Below, piece by piece: positions 42,823-55,959 of a stretch of DNA of 64,000 nucleotides. Positions within the stretch are counted from its first letter, which is position 1, and each line of letters opens with the position of its first letter. This DNA is from Silene conica (taxonomy: Eukaryota; Streptophyta; Magnoliopsida; Caryophyllales; Caryophyllaceae), in NCBI GenBank assembly GCA_029255685.2, contig CM055312.2, forward strand, positions 78,622,369 to 78,686,368, written 5' to 3'. The notes under the pieces are model-generated. The model saw only the letters and a list, made by a program, of their open reading frames with translations. It searched no databases and was not told where the DNA came from. Position numbers and translations under genes: made by a program.

Positions 42823-45800
42823 TTAATGTTTGTTTTAATTTTGAGTGGTATTAGCTTCAAACTCAATTAAGGTTCAAATTTATAAATAATATATTTTAAG
42901 TAGTAATTTTTCATATTATAAATATATGAAAATAATTTTTTAATCGGTTAAATATTAAAAAAAATTCTTTTACAATAATCCATAATTTTTGTTTTCGCGA
43001 TTTTATTCAAATTAATCTATTTTAATATCCAAGAGTATCAATCTCATACTCACCTCTCTCCTTAAGTATGACATATCTTGTGGGTTTAAGGTATGAGTAT
43101 GAAACTCTTACATTTTTCAAACAAACACTTAATATGAGTCAGACTTATTTCGAATTCATACCTAATATTTTTTGTATGTGAAACAAATAAACACCCCCTT
43201 ATTATTGGCACTATACTTATTTGTACATACACAAGTCATCGTGTAAAGATATGAAGGTAATAGAGAAGATCAAAACTGATCATGTCTATAGTCCTCTCCC
43301 TAAGTTGTTCGACAAATAAGTTTTACAAATTCTCACATAGAACTTACACTTCGCGTAACATTTTAATAAAATACCTTATTTGATTAAAGTAATGCTGAGA
43401 CGAAAATTTTAATACGTTTATCTTTCTGTAAATGTTTGATAATGTTGGAACGTAACTAAAACAAAAAGAAGTCCATTTCAACAAATGAAAACAAAAGGTT
43501 ACATCTGTTTTGGATGTGAAAAACTATATTTTCAATTACTTTTATTATAGTTTTACCAATTCAAATCTAGACTTTCTTTTAGCTAATTTGTAAAATGATA
43601 AGTTAATTAGGTACGTTAGTAGCTTTTAATTTTCAACTACTTCAACTTCGGTTATTTTTCTAGTTTCAATTACATTTAACTACTTTGTCATCCGATTTAC
43701 CAAACATAATCTTTCAAGTTTAAATTCTTTTTGAAAACATAACATAAGTTCAATCTACTTGTTTTTATTCTCTAACTAATATTGTAAGATTGAGGGGACA
43801 TCTGGTAAAGACTGGAGGATCTTATTAAAAAGAGGGAATCAAAACGTTTAATTCCCTATGAAGACGTTTGTTTGATGTCCTAGCATCTTTAAACATTTTC
43901 AGGTTTAGAATTACCCATAATTTCCACAAATTGATTCTCCACTCTATCCCAAGATATCCCATTTATTTCCCTCATCACCCCCACTCACCATAAATATTCA
44001 CCACAAGTACCACCACGTCATTAGGGAAGTGGTGAGGTAGGTTTTATGGTCGTGATAGGTGACCAACGACAAGGCAGTAGGCATGGGTTAAAGACATGCC
44101 GGTAGGAGAAGGATTTTGAATGATGGTAATAGGGTAAGACTGGTGATTGTGTCAATTTTTTTTTAACCAAGCATACAACTTAATTCAAGAATCCTATTTT
44201 TTTCTTTTTTATCCCTTTCTTTATTTCATTCCCTTACCCTTTTCCCCTACCAAACACTTAAGGGTGCATATTGTGTCGGGGAGGGGTCCGGGCAAGCTGG
44301 GTTAAGGGGTAGACCCAGAGCATGACACTACTCTTCCTTAATGTCGGACTATTCAGGTTGGTCTCCCATAATTAATGGCCTGGACACGATCCAGTGAGGG
44401 GTGAGACATGGCGAGTTGTATTGGACCTGCTTTAATTTCTTACTGATGTAGCAAGTCAAGCCAAGTGAAAACTGCCATTATTGGCTCGATCCCAGTCGAA
44501 GACTCGAGTCTGTTGAGTCAGAAAATGTGATCGAAGGGGCACCATTTTTAGCCTTACAATGCAGGTTGACTCGAGTTGATCGACATTGTTGGCCAATTCT
44601 ATGCCCCTAGTATATAATCAAAAGTCGCATTGCTATTATTTTAAATTTCATTAAAACATTTCGATTGTGATGTTTATGTGATTACTTTCTCAAATGTTTT
44701 TATTTTATTGATACACTAACTTTGTTTAACATAGCTCATATTATAAAATGACGATATTAGTTAGCTCTTAAAAAATAATTGTAATTAATTTTGCCCAAAA
44801 AGATATTCATATGAAATAGTGACAATTTTAAGAATATTAAAACAAAATAGCCTCAAAAAATAAATAGTATTCATAAGAAAATTAACCAAAGCAATGCTGG
44901 ATCCATCTATATAGATAACAATATAGGGTCTTAAAATATCAGGAAATGAAATTTTTCTTATGTTCTATCAAACTTTTAGGTTAAAAGAAATAAATTTACT
45001 TTTTATGTATTAATACTGTTTACATTTTCATCATTGGATCCTAAAAAAAAGTTTTTTAAATTCACCACCAAAAATGAGAATATATATAACGTGCAAAATT
45101 ATACAAAATGTGTTCTTTATCATATTCTCATTTTCAATTTTGTTTCCAATTAGAATTTTGTTAAATTATATCGATTACAAATATGTTAACCTAAATGATA
45201 ACTAAGTAATCCATCCACCATGTTTGCTATGCATTACTCTTACAAAAAAAAGTAGTTTGTTATACATTGCTATACCTAATGTTTGTTATGCATTGCTATC
45301 CTGAATTGTGCAATGATATGATTTCTCCATCCCTTAGCACGTAGAGCTTCTTCAAACATAGACTTTAGCACACTTTACCCATCACATTAATTATACTTTA
45401 GAGTTTAGACTACACCTAAATTAATATCCCTCAAATTTCAATCCACATGACTTCATCCATACTTTCATATACATAAACTCATCAATTAGGTTAAGATTGG
45501 ATACGAGTTTAGGCATAGTGTCGCACATAATACCTCATTTTATATTTTTTGTAGTCTCCGCGGCTTCATATTTTAAAAATCATTAAGTTCAGATCAATAT
45601 ATCAATCAAAAAATATATGATTGGAAATATAATTTCCACATCCTCTTAGTCCCCTTTTTTTCGGTTGAGAAAACTGAATTAAACCAAACCGAGCTTATTG
45701 AAACTGAAATAAAGTAAAAGTTAATAAGACCTTAAAACAAATAATCTCGCTCATTAAGTTATGTGAATCGAGACCAGATTAACATTACAATTATGTCATA

Positions 45801-46080
45801 TTTACTAGCATGAAGCTTCCTTAAATTTGATTTTCAAAAGACAAATCCAAGTTGAAAAGAAAATCTCACCAAAAAAATAAAAAAAAAAATAATAAAAAAT
45901 ATAGTATGAATAATATAGAAAGAAAGGAGAGGGAACAAAGGGACCAAATGAACCTTCATTGACTCTTCCCTTTGTTCATTCAATATTTCAATCCCATAAA
46001 TCTAGCTTTGTTTATTGTCAAAAACAAAAGGGTCTTCTCTAAAAAAATCCTTTAAAAAATTAAAAATAATAATTAATAAT
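42823..46080. other. Intergenic stretch without recognised gene
   Basis: Mostly AT-rich. 44270-44620 is a more GC-rich block (GTCGGGGAGGGGTCCGGGC, TCGAAGACTCGAGTC) whose composition differs from its surroundings and may be an old TE piece; I could not assign it. 45900-46080 is A-rich and leads into the PP2C leader. Confidence 0.4.
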
Positions 46081-46089
46081 TAATTAAAT

Positions 46090-46942
46090 TCACCTTGGTT
46101 CATTCAATTGAAGTGTGGAGCCCATTGCTTTGCTGTCTCCAAACTCTCCATTGTTGGTTTTTAATGGGGTTTGTCTGCTCAACTCTTCTATATCTTCCTT
46201 CCTTCTTTCCTTTACTCTTTTCTCAATTTCAATTGTTTTCATTTCAAACCCAGAAATCTTGATGTTTCACTTTAATTCTGTGCGCTAATCATAAAAAAAG
46301 GTGAAATCTTGTTGATCAAGTACACAACTGATCCATAATCATTAAGGTGAAAGTTTATTGGTGGTATTAAATGAGTATTTAACAAATTAAAAGCCCGTAT
46401 TAGGCTATTTGTGTTGTTTGTTTGGGTTGAATACTAATAATAATAGCCTTAATGATCTGTTAGGTTGAATTTATTGTGGGGTTTTAGTTAGAATTTGGAA
46501 TCATGTCTGGTTTTTCTATTAATTTTTTCAGTAAGCCGTGTTTTTATTCAGTAAGTCTCGTTTTAGACGGGTCAAATATTATTCTAGATATGAAATGACT
46601 GACCCAACTACTGTATGTTGCTAAAAAAGTGGAGATAAAGTTTGGATTTTTCTTCTTACCTCCTTAATTTTTATGCAAATTTGGTTAATTTATTCAAGTT
46701 TTATGGCTTGTTTACAAATATGTTCATGGGTTTTCTGTTTTTTTTCCAGGGTTTGTGAAATCAAGTGACTGATAGATGCTAAGTAGCTTTGATCAGTACA
46801 TGGTCATATATTGCAAATTGTGCAGGAGTGAACTGTAAATCAGTAGTAATTAGGAAGAGTTTTCGGGTTTTGGGGCTGTAAAAAGTAGTTTGGTATCCAT
46901 CTTACATCAAATGTGGGGAATTAGGAGGATTGTGTGGTTGAG
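46090..46942 (+). other. Promoter-proximal region and probable 5'UTR intron of the PP2C gene
   Basis: A CT-rich leader-like stretch (46130-46260) precedes the gene. A strong acceptor, TTTTTTTTCCAG, ends at 46749, followed by sequence with no early ATG in a good context until 46943. This suggests an intron in the 5' leader; its donor is not fixed. Confidence 0.4.
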
Positions 46943-49900
46943 ATGAGTAAATTAATGAATTTTCTGAGGGCGTGTTTGTGTCCGAATTCGGGTCCTTCAG
47001 GGAACACTGGTTCGGATACAGGTGGGCGCCAAGAAGGGCTTCTATGGTACAAGGATACTGGGCAGCATGTGAATGGGGAGTTTTCAATGGCTGTTGTTCA
47101 AGCCAATAATTTACTGGAGGATCAAAGCCAAGTCGAATCAGGAAGCTTGAGTTCATTTGACTCAGGCCCTTTTGGTACTTTTGTGGGCGTCTATGATGGG
47201 CATGGTGGTCCAGAGACATCGCGGTATATCAATGCTCATCTCTTTAATCATCTTCGCAGTAAGTATTCTATTGTACTTCTGACTTCTGTTAATAGTTGCT
47301 CTTCTGTTTTAGTTTGTCTTGAACAAATGAATCTACGAAGATACTATCTCCCTTTAATGCACTGGGAGTAGGAAGTACTATGAGAACATCAACAACAACT
47401 TTACTCTGTGTTGACAACACGAAGAGACTGTTTTAGAATGACCCATAAGTGAAAATTGCATTAACATTATTTTACTTTTGCTGGAAGTTCCTGTAAGTTC
47501 AAGTAGAATCATCCTTGTAAGGTTGAATTGAAATATAACAAGCAAAGTTTTTTATGTGTGTATATCTATATACCCCTCGAAAACAACCTTTATGTATTTT
47601 CATGACATAGGAGTAAGGCCGTAAGAATGCATACATCTCAATTCTCATCCCCTTGTATTCTGCCATACGTGAGAGCCTTTGAGTTATTGTCCTACCAGGG
47701 TAAAGGAAATTTATGCTAGTCCTTTCTCTAACTGATATTCTAGACGTGACTCAACAGATGCTCTTCAGTTTGAAACAAAGGAATCAATGAAGACACTATC
47801 TATCGTAATAACACAATTCTTAAATTTTGAAACACTACCAACTACAGTGATGGCATGATTTACTCATAGCTAGACATCCCTATGAGTTTTAGTATAATCA
47901 CTCGTGTAAGGTAGTAGCTTGCCTAGAGCTATGTGAACAATATAAAAACATGCAAAATTTCCAGTTAGATATACTGAGAACAACTTGTAAAAAACGAAGG
48001 ATATACTCTGTATTGTTTGTTAGAAAGAAATTTGGTTCTTCATAATGTGTTTGGTTTTGGATTTGAGAATTGACAATTGTTTTCTGCGTGGCTTTATTAT
48101 CGGTTGCTTTATTTCTAAAATCATTGCCGAAACATCCTCTGTGTTAGTTTATAATCTAGGTCGTAGGGTTAATGGTGTGTATACTACGGCCCCTTTACCC
48201 TGCCATAAGTGGGAGCCTTCGAGTCACTGGTTAATGTTGTTGTTGCAGTTACTTGCTGTTTGATTTGGTTAGAAGTGAATTCACACTTTTTTTTTTCTCT
48301 AGTTAACATTCCAAAAGTGATGTGGTGAGCTATCTATCAGGAACTTGAGAACTGAGTCACTTGTTGTTGTAATGTTTTATTTATTTAGTAAAACGTCACC
48401 AATAGTATCTCAACCAAAATAATTCACGCAGGGTTTGCTTCAGAACACCAATGCATTTCTGCTGATGTAATTCGGAAGGCACTTCAAGCAACAGAAGAGG
48501 GATTTCTGTCTGTTGTAAGCAAGCAATGGCCAATGAACGCCCAGATTGCTGCGGTTGGCTCATGCTGTTTGGTGGGAGTAATAAGTAATGGGACCCTCTA
48601 TATTGCTAACCTTGGCGATTCTCGCGCTGTCCTAGGTAGAGTAGTGAAAGCAACTGGAGAGATTCTTGCTGTCCAGCTTTCAACTGAACACAATGCATGT
48701 ATAGAGGCTGTGAGACAAGAGCTACGTGCTGTACATCCTGACGATCCCCATATTGTAGTTTTAAAGCATAATGTTTGGCGTGTAAAGGGCCTTATACAGG
48801 TATTATTTCTGTCCATAATTGAAGCTCCCTCACTCCCGTTTATATTGTCCTCGTTAGACTCTCATTGTCAAAATTGTCATTTTTTTACCCTTTTTTTATC
48901 TGATAGTATACAATGGCTACAACTATTAAGATGTATTAAGAAAATAGTTAATTTTGATAATCAAACCGCTAAAATTTTCATTTGTTGATATATTTGGAGA
49001 GATGAATGGTCAAACTTGACCTCCTTTGGCCAACAAAGTCAAACGGGACAGATATAGTATTTTTAATAGTTATAATGTTATATTGCCTTTTCAGTAATTA
49101 TTACCCCGTATTAGTTAATTGGATAATTTGTGCATGCTTCCGTGTGATTGATTTGTTTGACCATGTGTTACTCAATATTTTGTTGCCCATTCCATCATCC
49201 CCGACTTATCTTACTTCCCTCATGTTGATATTTTCATGGCCTGATTGATTTGTTTGACCATGTTTTACTCAATATTTTGTTGCCCATTCCATCATCCCCG
49301 ACTTATCTTACTTACCTCATGTTGATATTTTCATGGCCTTATAATAAAGATCATTGGTCAAAGTTGACATGTCCACCTAGGATAACAAAGTTCGGGATTG
49401 TGGTATGGAGGTTGTCATGTACACCTATAACCTATTAGTGCATGTTTGTGACTTTAAGTTGGCAGAAGTTTCGGCATTTAGGGTAGAGAACGCTGTGTGA
49501 ATAAGTCATATGGTATTTCCATTCTGAATCTTTTTTCCCTCCATTCTCCCTTTCTCTATTTCCCTCCAAACTGACTTACTAATGAACGATGGAATTTTCC
49601 CCCCATTATTTTGCTCGTCTCCAAACCCCCTTTATCGCACATTTAGATGACTGAAACTGGTTAACTCTATTCTGAATCTTTTTTCTTCAATTCTGTGGGA
49701 TGTAAGTCCTTATGAATCTTGTAGATGCTATGTTTTAAACGTTACAAGTTTAGACCCCTTGCTCCGTCCCAGTATGAGCCTCAGACAGAGCCCTTATACA
49801 TCAGTATTATCATTACCCAATTCTAGAAAGCGGATCTGGCTCCAAGTGGAATAGGGGAGACTAAGGATGTGGTCGCACGTGCAGAACATTTCCTTTGCTA

Positions 49901-51994
49901 AAACAAACAAATATTTTAGGTGACCTTAAACGAAAATGGGACAACTCTACTTCATGAACTAGAGAAATGCATAGGCAACTACACATTATTTATACGTGCT
50001 AAATATTATGTGCACTTTTAGTTCTTTATTTTTAAAATAAATTCACTGTCTTAGAGTGTTTATTGGCCAGATTTCAAGATCCATAGGAGATGTATATTTA
50101 AAGAAAGCGGAATACAACCGAGAACCTCTATACAGCAAATTTCGATTACGAGATCCTATTAAGAGACCGATTTTGAGTTCGGAACCATCAATTTCGGTTC
50201 AGGAACTACAACCACAAGACCAGTTTGTAATCTTTGCTTCTGATGGACTTTGGGAGCACCTTACAAATCAAGAAGCTGTTGACATCGTGCTAAACAATCC
50301 ACGAAATGTAAGTTTCTTAATAACATCAACCTTCATCATATATTTGAGCGTGTATTGCATAATTTATGGTCCATAAAAAATTGCTTCCTGGTATCTTCCA
50401 GGGTGAACCTGTGTTGTTAGTATTACTTCTTTGCAATTATCGCCTTACTTGACATTTCAAACAAGGCCTCTCAAATCTACTGTACGGCTTTTTTAAAGAT
50501 GCATCCACTTCTGAGGCACATCCTCCAAGTCCTGTATATTTTTTTTGCAGTTTTAGTTATCCCTCTTACATGACTTGTATGTGACCTGGTAATCTACCCT
50601 TGATTCGTTAATATTACGCTATGGTGAATTACAAAGAAGTGGAGGTTCTCTATGTGCCTTTTTTTCTTGTTTTACACATACCTCGACTCCCGGCCTTGCA
50701 CACCGATTGTAACACCCCGTAAATTTATATAACTTAACTCGTATTTTCTATCATATAAGACCTACTAAGCATACTTTCGAGTCGGGAATGAAAGGTGTAG
50801 ATGGGCTGTGTAGGCGGAGCTGAAAGGGACGAGACTCAGGTGTCGGGCTTACTTAAGTTCTTTAATTGTGACTCGGAGTATATAAAGCACCTAATTCTCT
50901 CTCACCAACCTTTTTAGTCGTTCTTAAAACAAAATAAGACAAAACCCTAGAGAGGAAAAGGAAGAAGAGGGCCGAGAGAGAAGATAGGGCTGCGGTGCAG
51001 TTTTTGACGTTTCTCGAGACAGTTCTTGCTAAAATTCATCTTGTTAATTGTAATGAAATCAGCATTGTTGACTCAAACCCTAGGATGGGATTTGGGGGTT
51101 TTGATTTGTAATTATAAAATCATAAACTGATTTTATACTGACATGTTATTGACGAATTATGGTGTTGGACTGATGGGGGGGGTGGGGAATCGCTGACCGT
51201 GGCGGGTCTGGCGCTGTGTGCTGGCCTCGGGTCTGGTGCCGTGTAGGGACACGGCCAATGCTATGTTTGGGTGTCGTAATTGTTATAATTTTTTATGCAA
51301 CTATATTCACTGTATATTATTATAATTGATTAGGAACGGAGTTCGTAGAAGAGCCCTTTTAATCAATCGATGTTTAGAACATTGACATTAGAGTTTATAC
51401 TGGTATATTATTGTAAACATGTAGTTGCCACTTGTTGAGTTGAGACTCTTATTCTTTGATTTTGGAATATATCACAATAAAGCAAAATGGTTTAGTAAAC
51501 TATGTTCACAGTTTTGATATTGTGAAATAGCGGTAACTTTGTGTAATTCATGACCTAATTTTCATGGTAATACTGCAATAACTGCATATATCCGAGTCTC
51601 TTTCACTGCATCATGGCCAGAAACCCTAATGTACCAGGGTGATGATGTTGCCATGCTTTTTAGCTTTTGATGTGTTAGTTATTTCATTAAACAGCATTTT
51701 ATTTTCCTTCTGTTCTGCCCTTTCTAAGTATTATCTTAAATACATCAGGGGAGTGCCAAGAAGTTGGTAAAAACTGCACTTCAAGAAGCAGCAAAGAAGC
51801 GAGAAATGAGATACTCTGACTTGAAGAAAATAGACCGAGGTGTCCGGCGTCATTTCCACGACGACATCACTGTGATCGTTTTGTTCCTGGACACAAACCT
51901 CGTCAGTCGGGCCACCAGCTGTCCCAAGGGTCCAAATGTATCCATCAAAGGAGGTGGAAAGGCACCACAGGCAAAGACTCTCGCCCCTTCTTGA
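46943..51994 (+). CDS. Protein phosphatase 2C, clade D (PP2C42-like), complete four-exon gene
   Basis: Exons: 46943-47258, 48432-48799, 50071-50307 and 51749-51994. GT-AG sites and phases agree, giving 388 aa, normal for the clade. PP2Cs are Mg/Mn-dependent Ser/Thr phosphatases. Visible metal-site and family motifs are [33 protein letters not shown] and [10 protein letters not shown]. The N-terminus [13 protein letters not shown], the [11 protein letters not shown] block, [14 protein letters not shown] and the C-terminal [19 protein letters not shown] block place it in plant clade D, nearest the Arabidopsis PP2C42 type. In this clade the phosphatases act on the plasma-membrane H+-ATPase and are inhibited by SAUR proteins; that is family knowledge, not shown here. 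Start: the Met at 46943 is preferred because its context matches the family N-terminus. Intron 2 carries a 97-bp tandem duplication and intron 3 an LTR-like fragment. Confidence 0.96.
49145..49338. repeat. Tandem duplication of 97 bp in PP2C intron 2
   Basis: Copies at 49145-49241 and 49242-49338 start TGATTGATTTGTTTGACC and end TATTTTCATGGCC; only about two differences. The ORFs read through it are not genes. Confidence 0.93.
50708..51320 (+). mobile_element. LTR-like fragment in PP2C intron 3
   Basis: TGTAACACCCCGTAAATT at 50708 is the start motif of Tekay/Del-type LTRs. A TATA box (TATATAAAG, 50879-50887) and a purine-rich leader with AAAACCCTAGAGAGG follow, as in an active LTR promoter/R region. 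No matching TTACA end was found, so the fragment boundary is uncertain and it may be truncated. Confidence 0.5.
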
Positions 51995-53043
51995 GGACAG
52001 AGCTACCCCTTTACCGGCCCATTACAATGTGTATATATTTAGAGGGAATGAAGCAAGGACGAAGAGGCCTATAATGCCATTAGCTTGTTTAACTCGGAAC
52101 TGACCGTGAATTTTAAGATACTATCTTAATTGTTTTCTTTTCAAGGGTTTCTTTCTTAAACCCATATATATTCTTTAGAAACTGAAGAAATGGACTTTTA
52201 CATTTAGATTTTTAACTTACAGAAACATTTTGTTTCTGGGTCAAGTTGTAGCTATGGATCTATGATCATTTTACAGCCCATAGATTGGTCCGTTATTCTG
52301 ATGCAGATCGAAGCAGCCTCTTTTCCATTGCAGAATGGTCGCCATATTATGTTCATGGTTACCATTCCGTATTTATAGGGATTTCTAGCTAAACTAGCTC
52401 GCGTGGTTGTTTAATTGATGAGCTCTAAGGTTGGTACTTGGTATTTTGGTAATTGACTATTTTGCAACTTTTTGTGTAAAATCTTTTAGAAAACTCTGCA
52501 ACAATAATTTAGTACATGTACTGCCTCCACTTCTTTTAAAATTTTCTATACATTTGGATACAGGAATTAACAAGTGAAATAAGGGAGGTGTTTGGAATCT
52601 TGGATGGTCAAAGTTAAGGGCAACAGGTAATCCTGGTGGGAATTGCAGCCTTACCGCATATGTTCCGCTTATCCCAATGAGTGTACCTGATTCTTATTTT
52701 GCACATCCCCCTTGCGAGGGAGCCACGAGCGGCGACCATGGGGTTGAAATTCATCTCCGACAATGGTTCCAATATCAATATCATTATCACAACATCATTC
52801 ATTATCATGCATAACAATCAATTCAATAAACACATCGTCACATCTAACCATATACAGAACTGAGTATGGAAACCCTGCCTCAAGGCAAATACGACGAATC
52901 AACCACACTTAGATATGCTCCTCTACGAACTCACCTCTTATAACATAATACAATTATATCACAACTTGACCAAAACTAATCATTCATCCAATATAGAGAC
53001 AGTTTGTTTTCAAAATTAACTCTTACCATTTTTTTTAAAAGAA
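51995..53043. other. PP2C 3' region and TE-like remnant
   Basis: 51995 to about 52500 holds the PP2C 3'UTR. About 52620-52960 resembles the 5374-6562 LTR in style (CCTCAAGGCAAA, CTCCTCTACGAACTCACCTC), so it is probably a diverged LTR fragment. No gene. Confidence 0.4.
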
Positions 53044-54798
53044 ATGGAAAAAAACCCTAATCCCAACCCTTCAATCGACAACGAAAAAACCGAGCGATCG
53101 ATCAAGAAATGTAAGATGAATCAACTCTTGGAAGGAGGCACGCCTTCCTCCTCGATGGATGTGGACTGCTCATTCGTTCCTAATACTTTCCCGCTGAACC
53201 CTCAAGTGGAGAATCCCCAAGACTCACAGAAGGCTAATGAAGAACCCTCGATGGCAGACACGCTCGTCACAGAACCGAATGGCAGAACCAATCCCTCGCC
53301 GACACCGGTAGCTTCGTACAAGGACTCATTGAACAAAGGTATGGGGCCCTCCTTCTCTTTAAACCCTAATAATGGTTACCATGTAGTCGATAATGAAATG
53401 TACGAGGATACCTCTGACGATGACGTTGAGGATTCGATTACGGGTAATGACCCTCTCTGTCCCACAATCCTCTTAACTAAGCGAGAAAAAATGGTGATCA
53501 GAAATAATTGGCGAAACTCGCTGATTATCAAAATGTTCGATAAGAGTATAGGCCATTATTCGCTTGTTAGACAACTCAAACGAAAATGGGCCACTAAAGG
53601 AGACGTGATTTTCACCGATGTTGGGTGCGGATACTATGTTATTCGGTTCACTAATAAGGCGGATTATGATTTTGTTCTATCGGGGGGACCATGGATGATA
53701 GGTGATCACTACCTTACGATACGCAAATGGGTTCCGAATTTCATTGGGACAGACGAACCTATACGCTACCTTACAACCTGGATTCGGATACCTCGTCTTT
53801 CGGTGGAGTATTACCATGAGGACATTCTCAGGAAGATAGGGAGTAAGGTTGGACGTGTTGTCCGAATCGACAGGCCGACTATCAATGCTGAGCGAGGTCA
53901 ATTCATCCGTATGAGCGTGGAAGTCGACCTCACTAAACCTCCACTCTCTAAGTTCCGTCTCAATGGTAAGGTCTGGATCATTCAATATGAGGGCCTACGC
54001 CAAATTTGTTACAAATGTGGCAAATTAGGACATATTGACTCTATATGTCCCTCGTTCCCACCCCCACTGAACGCACCCCCTAACGTTGATGAACAGCCTC
54101 CTCGACAAAATCTACCAACTGAACACGAGGCTCACTCCAAAGATTTTGATGGGAATTTTGGTGATTGGATGCATGTTAAAAAACCAAATCGAAAAAGAGT
54201 CCCGACTTATGAACATGGTAGGACTAACATCCAGTTGCCTGACAATGGTCCTGGAAAAAAAAGTTCGAAACAGGGAGAAGGAGCCGGGTCTCGATTTTCA
54301 GCCTTAATCAATATGGAACATGGTGAGATTGGCACCACGGAGGGCAACGAAACACTGGTTGAGGTGCCAGTGACAGAAGAGGGCCCAAGTGAAGCAAGAA
54401 GGGATCCGAATGCTATGAGCCCACTTCAAGGTTTTAACGAGAATGGACAAACTCAGAGTGGCGAAAAAATACAAAGCCCATTACCCGCGAACGCAGTCGG
54501 AGGTTCTAATTTCGCTCGAAATTTTGCGAAATATTCCAATAAGGAAATTCCGAAGAAACCTGTCCATCTTGGTAATGTACAAAATCCTATTAAGACTCCT
54601 AATACTAATAAGTTTCCTAATTCCAGTAGATCTCAACCTCTTGATAAAATTTTTCCTAATCCTATTGGGAAAGATTGTGATAATATACTTAATAATAATA
54701 ACAAGGAAAATTCTGATTCCTACCATAATTCGAACTCTAAGCCTACTTATAATCACACGATATCCCACCGAATCAACATACACAACGTAATTCCTTAA
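53044..54798 (+). CDS. LINE (L1) ORF1 protein, DUF4283 and zinc knuckle
   Basis: Intact 584-codon frame. After a polar N-terminus with the Ser-Tyr-Lys-Asp-Ser motif (about residue 91), residues about 145-310 form the DUF4283 domain of plant L1 ORF1 (KREKMVIRNNWRNSLIIKMF, YYVIRFTNKADYDFVLSGGP, WVPNF). A CCHC knuckle, CYKCGKLGHIDSIC, follows at about 322-335. The tail is Asn-, Lys- and Ser-rich and disordered. ORF1 proteins bind the LINE RNA to form the retrotransposition RNP. No stop interrupts it, in contrast to the following ORF2. Confidence 0.9.
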   Translation: MEKNPNPNPSIDNEKTERSIKKCKMNQLLEGGTPSSSMDVDCSFVPNTFPLNPQVENPQDSQKANEEPSMADTLVTEPNGRTNPSPTPVASYKDSLNKGMGPSFSLNPNNGYHVVDNEMYEDTSDDDVEDSITGNDPLCPTILLTKREKMVIRNNWRNSLIIKMFDKSIGHYSLVRQLKRKWATKGDVIFTDVGCGYYVIRFTNKADYDFVLSGGPWMIGDHYLTIRKWVPNFIGTDEPIRYLTTWIRIPRLSVEYYHEDILRKIGSKVGRVVRIDRPTINAERGQFIRMSVEVDLTKPPLSKFRLNGKVWIIQYEGLRQICYKCGKLGHIDSICPSFPPPLNAPPNVDEQPPRQNLPTEHEAHSKDFDGNFGDWMHVKKPNRKRVPTYEHGRTNIQLPDNGPGKKSSKQGEGAGSRFSALINMEHGEIGTTEGNETLVEVPVTEEGPSEARRDPNAMSPLQGFNENGQTQSGEKIQSPLPANAVGGSNFARNFAKYSNKEIPKKPVHLGNVQNPIKTPNTNKFPNSSRSQPLDKIFPNPIGKDCDNILNNNNKENSDSYHNSNSKPTYNHTISHRINIHNVIP

Positions 54799-54870
54799 AA
54801 ATCACCCGAAAAAATCCTTACCCTGTTTACCACAAATTGAATTCAAAGCTTCCTAAATCCGCGGTAATTC

Positions 54871-55950
54871 GTGAGTGCCTGGATCATGTTTACACTAATG
54901 TCGAACCGATTCGACCCGCTCCGGATCCCGGTCACTCGACACTCGACCATACCCCCATCCCAGTACCCTTGCTTGACATTACCAATGAGAGGACCGGACA
55001 TGGCAACGGCCATACCTCTTGTACACACGATGGAACTCGAAGTCAATACATTCCTACCGCCGGTGACGATCACACCGGACCTATTCCTGGAGGTAAAAGT
55101 GTCACCAATGGTGATGCTAGCCCTTTCGAAACTCTCTGAGGCCTATGTGTCCTCGTTACCTGCCCTGCCCCGTCTTTTAATGGATAGATATCCAAATCGT
55201 CTAACATCTCGCCCGCCCTTAAGTCTTATGACTTGGAATGTGCAAGGTGCTGGGAGTCCAAATTTTCTAACTATGCTGAAGGAATTGATTCGGGTTAACC
55301 GACCGCAAGTTTTGGCTCTAGTCGAAACCCGAATTAGTGGTGAGACAGCTCAAAAAATCTGTGATCGAATTAATTTCGATGGTAAAACGAGAATTGATGC
55401 GGAAGGCTTTAGTGGCGGAATTTGGCTATTTTGGAGGGTAGATGAAGTTACTGTGACTCCGCTTATTCACAATGCTCAACATATTACGGTTGAAATTTCG
55501 AGGACAGGCGAACTACCTTAGTACTACTCTGCTATCTACGCGAGCCCAGATGTGACTAAGCGAGAAGAATTGTGGCGCGAATTGGAGTTGTTTGCCCGCT
55601 CTCATAATAAACCTTGGCTAGCTATGGGCGATTTCAATGATACGCGTTACTTGTCTGAGCGGAATGGACAAAGCGATGGGATGCGACGTCGGTGTAACAA
55701 TTTTAATGCGTGGATTGAACGCAATAACTGGGTCGACATCGATTACTCGGGTCCGGAATATACATGGTCTCGCGGAAATTCGGTGGATACTCGTCAATGG
55801 GCTCGTTTAGACCGTGCTATTTGTAATGCGGATTGGAGATTAATGTTCGAGGAAGGGTCGTTGCGCCATCTTCTGCAGAATCAATCGGACCATTGCCCGA
55901 TTCTTATCAGTACGAATGGATTCGCTCCAATCCCGGGTATTTTTCGAGGG
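54871..55950 (+). pseudogene. LINE (L1) ORF2 endonuclease part, truncated
   Basis: The frame contains the EEP/APE-type endonuclease: SLMTWNVQGAGSPNFL (Asn site), VLALVETR (Glu site), WLAMGDFNDTRY (GDFN site), WARLDRAI and SDHCPIL (SDH site). Together these are the catalytic blocks of the nicking endonuclease that primes LINE integration. A TAG at 55519-55521 interrupts the frame where family members often have Trp; the frame is otherwise continuous on both sides. The sequence stops near the GFAPIP motif just before the reverse transcriptase. The start codon is not certain; the endonuclease begins at about 55220. Confidence 0.88.
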
Positions 55951-55959
55951 AGTGATGTC

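Larger units (their letters stand above)
53044..55952 (+). mobile_element. L1-type LINE, 5' part, cut by the Athila element
   Basis: ORF1 (53044-54798) and the endonuclease part of ORF2 (to about 55950) are present in the normal order. The reverse transcriptase is missing because the sequence switches to an Athila LTR. The true 5' end of the LINE is somewhere before 53044. Confidence 0.88.

Noticed and set aside
42615-42866. Minus-strand ORF with Gln/Phe/Ser/Val repeats
   Set aside because: Shadow of the pentamer array in the Harbinger element.
44270-44620. GC-richer island as a CpG island or gene
   Set aside because: No open frame, splice pattern or promoter motif; likely an old unassigned repeat.
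49006-49438. ORFs in PP2C intron 2
   Set aside because: They read through a 97-bp intronic duplication and have no domain.
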